A stretch of DNA of 64,000 nt from Catenulispora sp. EB89 (GTDB taxonomy: Bacteria; Actinomycetota; Actinomycetes; Streptomycetales; Catenulisporaceae), in contig NZ_JBGCCU010000003.1 in assembly GCF_041261445.1 (NCBI RefSeq), positions 372,001 through 436,000 on the forward strand, written 5' to 3'. How positions within the stretch are numbered: position 1 is the first letter of the stretch; every line of letters begins with the position of its first letter. Under the pieces are notes generated by a model. It saw only the letters and a program-made list of their open reading frames with translations, searched no databases and was not told the origin of the DNA. Both the position numbers and the translations under genes were made by a program. Shown in pieces: positions 27,784-35,769 of this stretch.

Positions 27784-30369
27784 CTACACCGGCCCGAAGT
27801 GGGGACTGAGCACGCGCGCCAACTCGTCGGCCCGCTCGCGCCAGCCGAGTGCCATGGCCAGGCGGCGGACCGCGACGAGGTTGCCGAGCTCGGTCTCCAG
27901 GAGGCGTTCGGCGTGCTCGGGGTTCTTGGCCCGCTTCGTGTACGGGTCCTGTGATGGGGCTTGGGCCTGGCCGGTTTCGAGGATCGCGCACCATTGGGTC
28001 GCGGTGTGCAGGTAGTAGTCGATGAGGCGCTCGGAGGCGTGCAGGGTCTCGTCGGGTTCGCCGTCGGCGCTCTGGAGTTCGGCGGCGACGTCGTGGACGA
28101 GGTCGTGGAGGTGGTAGCGGCCGGGGGCGCGCTCCTGCAGGAGGTTGGCTTCGAAGAGGCATTCCAGGGCTGATTCGGCGTCGGGCAGGGGCGCGCCGGC
28201 GAGGGCGGCGGCCGAGTGGGCGTCGAAGTCGGGGCCCGGATGCAGGCTCAGGAGCCGGAACAGGCGCTTGGGCAGCGGCAGGAGCTGGTGGTAGGACCAG
28301 GCGAGGATGGCGGTGACGTCGCGGTCGCCGGCGACCAGGAAGCGGGTCCGGTGCCCGGCCAGCTGCTCGGTGACGCGCTCCACCGGCCAGGTGGCGCGGT
28401 CCCGGAGGCGGGCCGCGGCGACCTGGATGGCCAGCGGCAACCGGCCGCAGAGCTCCACGGCCGAGGCCACCGCCTCCGGCTCGGCGCGGGCCCGGTCGGT
28501 GCCGATGATGCGGCTGAACAGCGCGATGGCCGAGCCGGGGTTCATCACCTGCAGCGGAATCGGCACGGCGCCCTCCAGCGAGGGCATCCGGCGCCGGCTG
28601 GTGATCAGGACGAAGGTCTCGCCGGAGCCGGGAAGCAGGGGCCTGATCTGCGCGGCGTCGCGCGCGTTGTCCAGAAGCACCAGCGCACGGCGGCCGGAGA
28701 GCCGGGCCCGCCACAGCGCACTGCGCTCGTCCAAGCCCTCGGGCAGCGTCTCCGGAGCAAGACCGCTGGCGCGCAGCAGCGCCTCGAGCGCCTGCGCCGG
28801 CTCGACCGGTTCAGTGACGGCGCAGAAACCGGACAGGTCGACGAAGTAGTGGCCGTCGGGGAAGAGCGGGGCCAGGCGGTGCGCGACGTGCACGGCGAGC
28901 GTCGACTTGCCAACACCGCCCATGCCGTCGATGACGGCGACCTGCGGCGCGGGGCCGCCGGCCCGGGCCTGCGCGACCAGGTCCTGGATCTGGCGCTCGC
29001 GCCCGATGAACTCGGCGAGATCGCGGGGCAGGAAGGACCGGTCGACGCGGGGCGCGGGGACAGGGGTGGCGGTCGGCGGGACCGGGAGCGGTAATGCTTC
29101 GACGGCGCGGACCAGCGGATCGTGGGCGGGCCAGGTCGGGTCGGCGAGGGCGAGCGGGGAGGGGACCGGCGAGCGCCGCTGCTCGGGGCCGGGCCAGGGT
29201 CGGAGGTCGGGCGCGATGGCAGCCGGCGGTGCGGATACCGGGGCGGGCGCGGGCAGCGGGCCAGGGCCAGAAGGCTGCTGCTCGGAACCGGGCCACGGCT
29301 GGCCGTCCAAGGCGGCGGCAGGCAGCGAGCCAGCACCGTATGGCTGCTGCTCCGGCGAAGGCTGCGGCCGGGCAGCTGGAGGCTGCTGCTCGGAACCGGG
29401 CCACGGCTGACCGTCCAAGGCGGCGGCAGGCAGCGAGCCAGCACCATAAGGCTGCTGCTCCGCATCAGGCTGCTGCCGTTCGTCGGGCGCAGCGCCGGCC
29501 GGCAGCGGCTCGGGCGCGCCGTGAGCTTTCCGGCCTGGTGCGGGCTGCTGCAACGTTTCAGGCGCAGGCCGTGCCCGTCCGACCGTCACCAACTCCCGCG
29601 GCTCCCCCTCGGCCGGCTCTCCCGGTGCCGCCGCGTCGCCGCGCAGCACTCCTTCGTGCGCGCGCCGGAGTTGCGGTCCCGGGTCCAGGCCGAGTTCGTC
29701 GGCCAGCATTCGGCGGCCCTGTTCGTACACCGTCAGTGCGTCGGCTTGGCGGCCGGAGGCGTGTAGTGCGCGCATCAGGAGTGCCCGTAGGGATTCGCGG
29801 AAGGGGTGTTCGTCGACCAGGGCGGTCAGCTCGCCCAGCGTGGCGGCTGCTTCGCCGAGGCGGAGGCGGATGGCGGTCGCGGCCTCGACCGCGTCGAGGC
29901 GTTGCTCGTCCAGGACCGCCGCCGCGTTGGCCAGGCGTGAGTCGCGCAGGCCGGTCAGGGCCGGGCCGCGCCAGAGGGTCAGGCCCTTGTTCAGGGTGCT
30001 GAGTGCCTGTTCGTCGTGGCCTTCGGCCAGTGCCTGGCGTGCTTCGGCGGTCGCGGCCTGGAAGCGGTAGGCGTCCACCGCCGACTGCGGGACCGCCAGG
30101 CGGTAGCCCGCGCCTTCGGTGGCGACCAGGCCGCCGCCCAGGGCTCGGCGGAGGGTGCCGACCACGTTGTGCACCTGTTGGCGGGCCGATTCCGGCGGGT
30201 CGTCCCACAGGACGTCCACGATCCGTTCGTACGGCACCACCGCGTCGGCGTTCACGCTCAGGAGCGCGGCGAGGCGGCAGACGCGGGTGCCGCGCAGCGT
30301 CGACTCGCGGCCGTCCAGGCGGATGCGTAGCGGGCCGAGGATCCAGATGTCGAGATCGGGCGCGCCCAC
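27784..30369 (-). CDS. SARP-type regulator with NB-ARC ATPase domain (AfsR-like)
   Basis: 861 residues from GTG 30369 (GGGGGA upstream). OmpR-type winged helix (LRGTRVCRLAALLSVNADAVV.., about 20-95), bacterial transcriptional activator domain (about 95-245), Pro/Gln/Gly-rich linker with an internal repeat (about 260-440), then NB-ARC with Walker A GMGGVGKST and LVLLDNARDAAQI. A helical end follows, and the long TPR array of AfsR is missing. SARPs activate antibiotic clusters by binding heptamer direct repeats at 11-bp spacing. Exactly such repeats lie in the divergent promoter of the C-nucleoside operon, so this is its probable pathway activator. Confidence 0.92.
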   Translation of the reverse strand: MGAPDLDIWILGPLRIRLDGRESTLRGTRVCRLAALLSVNADAVVPYERIVDVLWDDPPESARQQVHNVVGTLRRALGGGLVATEGAGYRLAVPQSAVDAYRFQAATAEARQALAEGHDEQALSTLNKGLTLWRGPALTGLRDSRLANAAAVLDEQRLDAVEAATAIRLRLGEAAATLGELTALVDEHPFRESLRALLMRALHASGRQADALTVYEQGRRMLADELGLDPGPQLRRAHEGVLRGDAAAPGEPAEGEPRELVTVGRARPAPETLQQPAPGRKAHGAPEPLPAGAAPDERQQPDAEQQPYGAGSLPAAALDGQPWPGSEQQPPAARPQPSPEQQPYGAGSLPAAALDGQPWPGSEQQPSGPGPLPAPAPVSAPPAAIAPDLRPWPGPEQRRSPVPSPLALADPTWPAHDPLVRAVEALPLPVPPTATPVPAPRVDRSFLPRDLAEFIGRERQIQDLVAQARAGGPAPQVAVIDGMGGVGKSTLAVHVAHRLAPLFPDGHYFVDLSGFCAVTEPVEPAQALEALLRASGLAPETLPEGLDERSALWRARLSGRRALVLLDNARDAAQIRPLLPGSGETFVLITSRRRMPSLEGAVPIPLQVMNPGSAIALFSRIIGTDRARAEPEAVASAVELCGRLPLAIQVAAARLRDRATWPVERVTEQLAGHRTRFLVAGDRDVTAILAWSYHQLLPLPKRLFRLLSLHPGPDFDAHSAAALAGAPLPDAESALECLFEANLLQERAPGRYHLHDLVHDVAAELQSADGEPDETLHASERLIDYYLHTATQWCAILETGQAQAPSQDPYTKRAKNPEHAERLLETELGNLVAVRRLAMALGWRERADELARVLSPHFGPV
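29273..29462. repeat. 82-bp direct repeat in the SARP linker
   Basis: Copies at 29273-29354 and 29381-29462 are nearly identical (four differences seen) and 108 bp (36 codons) apart. They encode the duplicated PYGAGSLPAAALDGQPWPG segment of the linker. Confidence 0.85.
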
Positions 30370-30518
30370 GATTCCCCCTCAACTCGATAGACATGCCCGG
30401 TCTTCGGCGGGTCTACCACGGCCTACCCCCGAACACCGGCTCTCGATCATCCAGGGTAGCCGAGGAGTAGCGCTGAGGCAGCGGGCGTTTCGCCGCGGCC
30501 GTGCGCGGCGTCTCGGGA

Positions 30519-30547
30519 CGGTAGCGGCGCGGTCGCCGCACGGTAGC
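30519..30547 (+). promoter_or_regulatory. SARP operator: three heptamers at 11-bp spacing
   Basis: CGGTAGC (30519-30525), CGGTCGC (30530-30536) and CGGTAGC (30541-30547), each separated by 4 bases. The third repeat ends nine bases before a -10-like GACGAT (30557-30562). This is the geometry of SARP-activated promoters (ActII-ORF4, AfsR type), between the SARP gene and the operon starting at 30610. Confidence 0.75.
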
Positions 30548-30609
30548 CGGCGCCGAGACGATCTATCCGAAGCGAATCAGTGAACGGATTCGAACGGCGG
30601 GAGGCAGCC

Positions 30610-32118
30610 ATGTGGGAAGTCGCGATCAGTGCCCGGCGGGACCGGGCGGCGGCGGTCGTCGACGGTACGCGCACCTGGAGCTACGCCGACCTCGCCGAGC
30701 AGGTCGCCGCGCACCGCGGCGTGTTCGAGCGGGACGGCGTGCGGCCCGGGCAGACCGTCGCGCTGCTGGCGGACAAGTCCGCGCACGCCGTGGCCGCGAC
30801 GCTCGCCCTGGCCGAGACCGGCGCGACCGTGTTCATCCCGCCGCGCGGGCTGGGCTCGGAGCTGCGGGCCGATCTGCTGTGCCGGGCCGCGGCCGACTAC
30901 ACGGTCCAGGCCGACGAGCGGGACGCCGAGTCGCTGCGCGCGACGGTCGTGCCCCAGTCGCACCGCGCGGCCGACCGCCGCGCGGCCCTGGTCCTGAGCA
31001 CGTCCGGCTCGACCGGCGTCCCCAAGCTCGTGCCGCTGCCCTCGCCGGCGCTGGAGCGCTTCGCCGGCTGGGCCGCCGAGGCGTTCGGCATCGGCCCGGG
31101 TATCCGGGTCCTGAGTTACGCCCCGTTGAACTTCGACCTGTCGCTGCTCGACGTGTGGGGCACGCTGATCCACGGCGGCACCACCGTCCTGGTCCGGCCG
31201 GACGACGCCGCCCGCGCCGACCGGATCGCCCGGATCCTCGTCGATCAGAGCCCTGAGGTCGTGCAGGCGGTGCCGCTGCTGGTCCGGCTGCTGGCCACGG
31301 CCGACGTGCCGCCGCAGCCGCGGGTCCGGCACCTGATCCTGACCGGCGAGAGTTTCCCGGTCGAGCACTGGTCCTGGCTGTGCCGCACCTTTCCCCGGGC
31401 CGAGGTGTGGAACCTGTACGGCTGCACCGAGACCAACGACAGCTTCCGGCACCGGGTGGTCCAGGCGGACATCGACGCCGGACGGGTCCCGATCGGCCGT
31501 CCGCTGCCCGGGGTCGAGGCCAGGATCCAGGACCGGGGCACCGGATCGACGACCAGCGAGGGGTACGCCGAGGGCGAACTGCTGGTCAGCACGCCGTTCC
31601 AGACCCCGGGCTATCTGCGTCAGGGCGATCCCGAGGAGGATCCGCAGTCCTCGCCGTTCGTGCGGCTGCCGGACTCGGACCGGCTCTTCTACCGGACCGG
31701 CGACATCGTGCGCCGGACCGCGGACGGCGTGCACCACCTCGTCGACCGCATCAGCCGCATCGTGAAGGTGAACGGCGTCCGGACCAGCCTGGCCGAGGTC
31801 GAGCGGGTGCTCGCCGACCACCCCGACGTGGCCGAAGCCGTGGTGTTCACGGTGCCCGACGAAGTGGCCGGCCAGGTGCTGCACGCCGCCGTGCTGCCGC
31901 GTTCCGCCGAGCGGTCCGAAGGGTCCGGGCGGTCCGAACGGCCCGAACGGCCCACCCTCGACACCCTCGCGCTGCGCGGGCACTGTCGCCGGCGGCTGGC
32001 CGCCGCCGCGGTGCCCAGCCGCTACCACCTGCTCTCCCTGGACCTGCCGCGCACCTCCACCGGCAAGCCCGACCGGGCCAGGATCCGTGCCCTGCTCACC
32101 GAAGGAGCCGCTCCGTGA
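30610..32118 (+). CDS. Stand-alone amino-acid adenylation enzyme (NRPS A domain)
   Basis: 502 residues from ATG 30610 (GGGAGG six bases upstream). ANL-superfamily motifs: A3 LVLSTSGSTGVPKLV (127-141), A5 NLYGCTETND (about 267-276, with Cys replacing the usual Pro), A7 YRTGDIV, A8 DRISRIVKVNGVRTSLAEVE and the A10 Lys in TSTGKPDRA. No condensation or carrier domain is attached. My manual reading of the specificity pocket gives Asp-Leu-Leu for the first three positions (FDLSLLDVW); the rest is uncertain. First gene of the C-nucleoside operon. It is inferred to load an amino acid, most likely glutamine, onto the carrier protein encoded next with a GTGA overlap. Confidence 0.9.
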   Translation: MWEVAISARRDRAAAVVDGTRTWSYADLAEQVAAHRGVFERDGVRPGQTVALLADKSAHAVAATLALAETGATVFIPPRGLGSELRADLLCRAAADYTVQADERDAESLRATVVPQSHRAADRRAALVLSTSGSTGVPKLVPLPSPALERFAGWAAEAFGIGPGIRVLSYAPLNFDLSLLDVWGTLIHGGTTVLVRPDDAARADRIARILVDQSPEVVQAVPLLVRLLATADVPPQPRVRHLILTGESFPVEHWSWLCRTFPRAEVWNLYGCTETNDSFRHRVVQADIDAGRVPIGRPLPGVEARIQDRGTGSTTSEGYAEGELLVSTPFQTPGYLRQGDPEEDPQSSPFVRLPDSDRLFYRTGDIVRRTADGVHHLVDRISRIVKVNGVRTSLAEVERVLADHPDVAEAVVFTVPDEVAGQVLHAAVLPRSAERSEGSGRSERPERPTLDTLALRGHCRRRLAAAAVPSRYHLLSLDLPRTSTGKPDRARIRALLTEGAAP

Positions 32119-32378
32119 CCACCACAACGAGTGTCGCCGCCGTCGTCCACGACCACCTCCTCAGCACCCACGCCCCCGACGCCGACCACATCCCGTCCGA
32201 CTACGACCTGCTCGAAGGCGGAGTCCTGGACAGCCTGACCCTGGTCTCCCTGTTGTCCTGGATCGGCCGCCGCTTCGCGCTGCCGATCGAGGAGCTCGAC
32301 CTTGATCCGCAGCGGTTGCGCAGCATCGACGCGATCGCCGAGTTCATAGAAGCCCACACGCAAGCCCCATCCCGATAA
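32115..32378 (+). CDS. Stand-alone peptidyl/acyl carrier protein
   Basis: 87 residues from GTG 32115, overlapping the adenylation stop by four bases, with GAAGGAG upstream inside the previous gene. The phosphopantetheine site is the Ser in GGVLDSLTL (about residue 40), in a four-helix carrier fold. Size and context match discrete carriers such as PltL/CloN5 that hold an amino acid while a flavoenzyme oxidises it. Here it would carry the nascent heterocycle. Confidence 0.88.
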   Translation: MTTTTSVAAVVHDHLLSTHAPDADHIPSDYDLLEGGVLDSLTLVSLLSWIGRRFALPIEELDLDPQRLRSIDAIAEFIEAHTQAPSR

Positions 32379-32403
32379 CCCTGACCGAGAAAGCCCGGCA
32401 AAC

Positions 32404-32781
32404 ATGATCATCCGCGAGAAGGACTCCGTCGACGCCGTCGACTGGGGCAACGGCCGCAGTCACCGTCTCCTGATAGCCGCCGACGGCGTCGGATTCGCCG
32501 TGGCGCACACCGTGGTGCGCGCCGGTTCGGAATCGCGCCTGCAGTACCGGAACCACATCGAGGCCTGCTACTGCATCTCCGGCGAGGGCGAGGTGGTCAG
32601 CGCCGACGGCGAGCTGCGCCACAAGCTCGTGCCCGGCGTGCTCTACGCCCTGGACCAGAACGACGCGCACATCCTGCGCGCCGCCGAGCACGGCGACCTG
32701 GAGCTCATCAGCGTCTTCAACCCCCCGATCCGGGGCGACGAGCAGCACCGCCTGAGCCCGGACGGCTTCTCCGCCTACTGA
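32404..32781 (+). CDS. Ectoine-synthase (EctC)-like cupin cyclase
   Basis: 125 residues, the EctC length. The EctC metal ligands are all present with identical spacing: Y48, E53 (in QYRNHIEACYC) and H89 (YALDQNDAHILRA), plus VFNPP near the end. EctC cyclises N-acetyl-diaminobutyrate and is known to convert glutamine slowly to the cyclic amidine ADPC (5-amino-3,4-dihydro-2H-pyrrole-2-carboxylate). No ectA, ectB or ectD is near. Between carrier and dehydrogenase genes, it is best explained as the ring-closing enzyme making an aminopyrroline from a glutaminyl thioester or glutamine. This role is inference. Confidence 0.87.
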   Translation: MIIREKDSVDAVDWGNGRSHRLLIAADGVGFAVAHTVVRAGSESRLQYRNHIEACYCISGEGEVVSADGELRHKLVPGVLYALDQNDAHILRAAEHGDLELISVFNPPIRGDEQHRLSPDGFSAY

Positions 32782-32818
32782 CAGGCGGCCGTTGGACGAG
32801 GCCGCAAGAAGGGATCCG

Positions 32819-33976
32819 ATGATGACGGCGACCACGCACGAGCGCACCGCGTTCGCCGACCTGATCGCCCAGCTGGGCGCCGAGCTCAGCGACGGGCACC
32901 TGGACGACGACCGCGACCACCGCTTCCGCGCCGACAAGTGGCGGCGGCTCGGCGAGGTCGGGCTGTTCGGCCTGCCGTTCCCGACCGAGTACGGAGGTGC
33001 CGGTCTAGACATCGCCGAGACCGTCAGTGTCCTGCGGTCGCTCGGCGAGCACTGCCTGGACGCCGGCCTCGTGTTCAGCGCCACCACCCAACTGGCCAGC
33101 ACCGGCACTCCGTTGGCCCGCTTCGGGTCGGCGGAATTGAAGGAGCGGTACCTGCCCGGCGTGTGCGCCGGCGAACTGATCGGCGCACACGCCATCACCG
33201 AGAGCGGCGGCGGATCGGACGCGCTGGCGATGCGGACGACCGCCCGCCGCGACGGGGACGACTACGTGCTCTCCGGCGCGAAGGCGTACGTCTCCAACGG
33301 CCCGATCGCCGACGTGATCGTCGTCTATGCGAAAACCGGCTCCGGCGCGACCGCGCTGTCGCCGTTCCTGGTGCCCACGGACGCCGCCGGCGTCGTCCGG
33401 GGCGCCCCGATCTCGAAGATGGGGCTGCGCACGTCGCCGATGTGCGAGCTCTTCCTCGACGACGTCCGGGTGCCGGCCGGCCACCTCCTCGGCTACGAGG
33501 GCGGCGGCCTGCTGGTCCTGGACTACGTGATGAAGCGGGAGATCCTGTACTCGTTCGCCGCGACGGTCGGGCAGATGGCCGGGCGTCTGGAGCGGGTCAT
33601 CGGCCACGCCAACTCCCGCGAGCAGTTCGGTGCGCCGATCGCCGCCAACCAGGCGGTCTCGCACCGGATCGCCGATCTGAAAATCGGCTACGAGACCAGC
33701 CGGATGTGGCTGGAGCACACCGCGGCGGCGCTCACCGGCCACCAGGACGTGGCCCTGGACATCGCCATCACCAAGCTGGTCGCCAGCGAGGCGGCGGTGG
33801 CCTCGGCATCGGCCGCGGTGCAGCTGTTCGGCGGCGCCGGCTACATGAGCGAGTACGGCGTGGAGAAGGAGCTGCGGGACAACGTCGCGGCGACCATCTA
33901 CTCCGGCAGCAGCGAGATCCAGCGGGACCGGCTCGCGGCGCTGCTGGGGCTGCGGACGCGGAAGACGGGGCGATGA
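32819..33976 (+). CDS. Acyl-CoA-dehydrogenase-like flavoenzyme acting on a carrier-bound substrate
   Basis: 385 residues (ATG 32819; ATG 32822 equally possible; AAGAAGGGA upstream). ACAD motifs: FGLPFPTEYGGAGLD, AITESGGGSDALAM, FAD-contact FGGAGYMSEYGVEK and IYSGSSEIQRD. The usual C-terminal base region YEGT reads YSGS, so the Glu of MCAD-type enzymes is a Ser and the base must lie elsewhere, as in several biosynthetic ACADs. In pyrrole pathways (PltE, RedW, CloN3) such enzymes oxidise prolyl-carrier to pyrrolyl-carrier. Here it would aromatise the cyclised aminopyrroline to the aminopyrrole. Confidence 0.88.
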   Translation: MMTATTHERTAFADLIAQLGAELSDGHLDDDRDHRFRADKWRRLGEVGLFGLPFPTEYGGAGLDIAETVSVLRSLGEHCLDAGLVFSATTQLASTGTPLARFGSAELKERYLPGVCAGELIGAHAITESGGGSDALAMRTTARRDGDDYVLSGAKAYVSNGPIADVIVVYAKTGSGATALSPFLVPTDAAGVVRGAPISKMGLRTSPMCELFLDDVRVPAGHLLGYEGGGLLVLDYVMKREILYSFAATVGQMAGRLERVIGHANSREQFGAPIAANQAVSHRIADLKIGYETSRMWLEHTAAALTGHQDVALDIAITKLVASEAAVASASAAVQLFGGAGYMSEYGVEKELRDNVAATIYSGSSEIQRDRLAALLGLRTRKTGR

Positions 33977-33980
33977 GGTC

Positions 33981-34718
33981 ATGAACGCGATATCTCCGAC
34001 CGAATTCACATCAGAGTCCGAGGTTGATGAAGAGCCCGAAGCCGAATCGGAGATCGAGTTCACGCTACGGGCCACGCCGGTGCTCGATCATGAGTCGCCG
34101 CGGATCGCGCAGTTCGTCGCCGAGGAGGCGCCGGGCAGTGCCGCCGGCGCCACCGGTGCCGACCTCCGCGAGCGGTGCCGGGCCTTGTTCTACGCCGTCC
34201 GCGACGGCATCGACTACGAGGTCTTCGACACCGGCCTGCGCGACGCCGACCTGGCCGGCAGCGCGGTGCTCGACGCCGGGCGCGGCTTCTGTCTGCACAA
34301 GTCGATCCTGTATGCGACCGCGGTCCGGCATCTCGGGGTGCCGTCGCGGCTGGCCTCGAGCCTGGTCCGCAACCATCTGTCCTCACCGGAGCTCACCGCG
34401 CTGGTCGGCGGGGAGGTGTTCCTGCACTGGTACGTCGAGATCCACCTCGACGGCCGATGGATCAAGGTGACTCCGGTCTTCAACCGCCTGCTGTGCCGGA
34501 TGTACGGGATCGCGCCGTTGGAATTCGAAGGCGTCCACCACGCCTTCGATCCGCAGGGGCTGAAGCGAATGGAATTCCTGGGCGATGTGCGCCTGCATCC
34601 CGACCCGACGCCGGACCGCATCAGAGAGCTGATCCAGAGCGCGCATCCCGCAATGGTCACCCCGGATCTGCGAGTGCCGAGCCGAAGCCGCTTCGTCGGA
34701 TCCGGCTCGCCTTCCTGA
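33981..34718 (+). CDS. Transglutaminase-like superfamily protein, probable release hydrolase
   Basis: 245 residues, starting four bases after the dehydrogenase stop. An acidic N-terminal stretch is followed by a papain-like transglutaminase core with nucleophile Cys in GRGFCLHKS and His in FLHWYVEIHLDG. The third position reads KVTPVFN rather than VDPT, then LLCRMYGIAPLEFEG..HAFD. This Thr-Pro variant, with the Cys-Gly-x-x-PLEF continuation, is familiar from an actinobacterial/cyanobacterial transglutaminase subgroup. In this operon I infer that it hydrolyses the heteroaryl thioester from the carrier, since no thioesterase is present. A direct amide-forming role is the alternative. Confidence 0.78.
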   Translation: MNAISPTEFTSESEVDEEPEAESEIEFTLRATPVLDHESPRIAQFVAEEAPGSAAGATGADLRERCRALFYAVRDGIDYEVFDTGLRDADLAGSAVLDAGRGFCLHKSILYATAVRHLGVPSRLASSLVRNHLSSPELTALVGGEVFLHWYVEIHLDGRWIKVTPVFNRLLCRMYGIAPLEFEGVHHAFDPQGLKRMEFLGDVRLHPDPTPDRIRELIQSAHPAMVTPDLRVPSRSRFVGSGSPS

Positions 34719-34773
34719 CCCCCGGCCGAACCACTCCCCGAAGACCAGTTCACCGAAGAAGGGACAAGCAACC

Positions 34774-35769
34774 ATGCCCCGGTTGACCATCAGCCCGGAA
34801 GTCGCCGACGCCCTGGGCCGCCGCCCGATCCTGGCCCTGGAGACCTCGGTCATCGCCGGCGGCCTGCCCTACCCGGCCAATCTGGAGTCGGCGCAGGCAG
34901 TGGACGGCGCCGCCCGCGACGGCGGCGCGGTACCGGCACGCATCGCGGTGCTCGACGGAACGCTGCACGTCGGGCTCACCGACGAGCAGTTGCAGCGGGT
35001 CGCCGAGGATCCGACGGCGGTCAAGGCGTCGGTGCGCGACATCGGCCGGGTCGCGGCCGGGGGCGGCATCGGGGCGCTGACCGTCTCGGGCGCCGTCCAC
35101 GGCGCGCGGCTGGCCGGGATCGAGGTGCTGGCGGTCGCCGGGATCGGCGGCGTGCACCGCGGTGCGGCGACCAGCTTCGACGTCTCCGCGGACCTCCCCG
35201 CCTTCGTGCGGAACCGGGTGGCGGTGGTCTGCGCCGGCGTGAAGTCGATCCTGGACGCCGGGTTGACGTTGGAATGGCTGGAGACGCACTCGGTGCCGGT
35301 GGTCGGCTACCGGTGCGACGAGTTCCCCGGGTACGTCAGCGTCTCCTCGGGGCGGCCCAACCCGCACCGGCTGGACGACCTCGGCCTGATCGCGCGCTCG
35401 GTGCTGGCGCACTGGGATTCCGGGGTCGAAGGCGGGTTCCTCGTCACGCATCCGATCGCGGCCGAGCACGGGGTGCCGTTCGACGTGCTGGAGGCGCGGA
35501 TCGCCGAGGCGGAGGTCGCGGCGCAGGAGGCGCGGGTGACCGGGCCGGACATCACGCCGTTCCTGTTGAAGGAGCTGGCACGCAACTCCGGCGGGCAGAC
35601 GTCGGCGGCGAACCGCGAGGTGCTGTTGTCGACGACGCGGCTCGGCGCGGAGTTCGCGGTGCGGCTGTTCGAGGAACGGCTTGCCGCAGCTGACGGTGTC
35701 GGCGTCGAAGCTGCCGAGGCGGCCGAGGCGGCCGAGGTCTTCGCCGGAGCGCGAGGCGCAGCCTCATGA
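34774..35769 (+). CDS. PsuG-type C-glycosynthase (pseudouridine-5'-phosphate glycosidase family)
   Basis: 331 residues with AAGAAGGGA before the ATG. PsuG hallmarks: LETSVIAGGLPYPAN with Glu23, Lys84 (VKASVRD), VAGIGGVHRGA, Asp136 in SFDVSAD, CAGVKSILD with the Schiff-base Lys157, and VPVVGYRCDEFPGYVSVSSG. PsuG reversibly joins uracil and ribose 5-phosphate. Homologues AlnA, IndA/MinB and SdmA make C-glycosidic bonds in alnumycin, minimycin and showdomycin. No PsuK kinase is next to it; a HAD phosphatase is (ATGA overlap). This argues for natural-product C-glycosylation rather than pseudouridine breakdown. The extreme C-terminus has an Ala/Glu-rich tail. Confidence 0.9.
   Translation: MPRLTISPEVADALGRRPILALETSVIAGGLPYPANLESAQAVDGAARDGGAVPARIAVLDGTLHVGLTDEQLQRVAEDPTAVKASVRDIGRVAAGGGIGALTVSGAVHGARLAGIEVLAVAGIGGVHRGAATSFDVSADLPAFVRNRVAVVCAGVKSILDAGLTLEWLETHSVPVVGYRCDEFPGYVSVSSGRPNPHRLDDLGLIARSVLAHWDSGVEGGFLVTHPIAAEHGVPFDVLEARIAEAEVAAQEARVTGPDITPFLLKELARNSGGQTSAANREVLLSTTRLGAEFAVRLFEERLAAADGVGVEAAEAAEAAEVFAGARGAAS

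Noticed and set aside
32404-32781. Ectoine biosynthesis
   Set aside because: No ectA, ectB, ectD or osmoregulatory context; the EctC-like gene is inside the carrier-protein operon.
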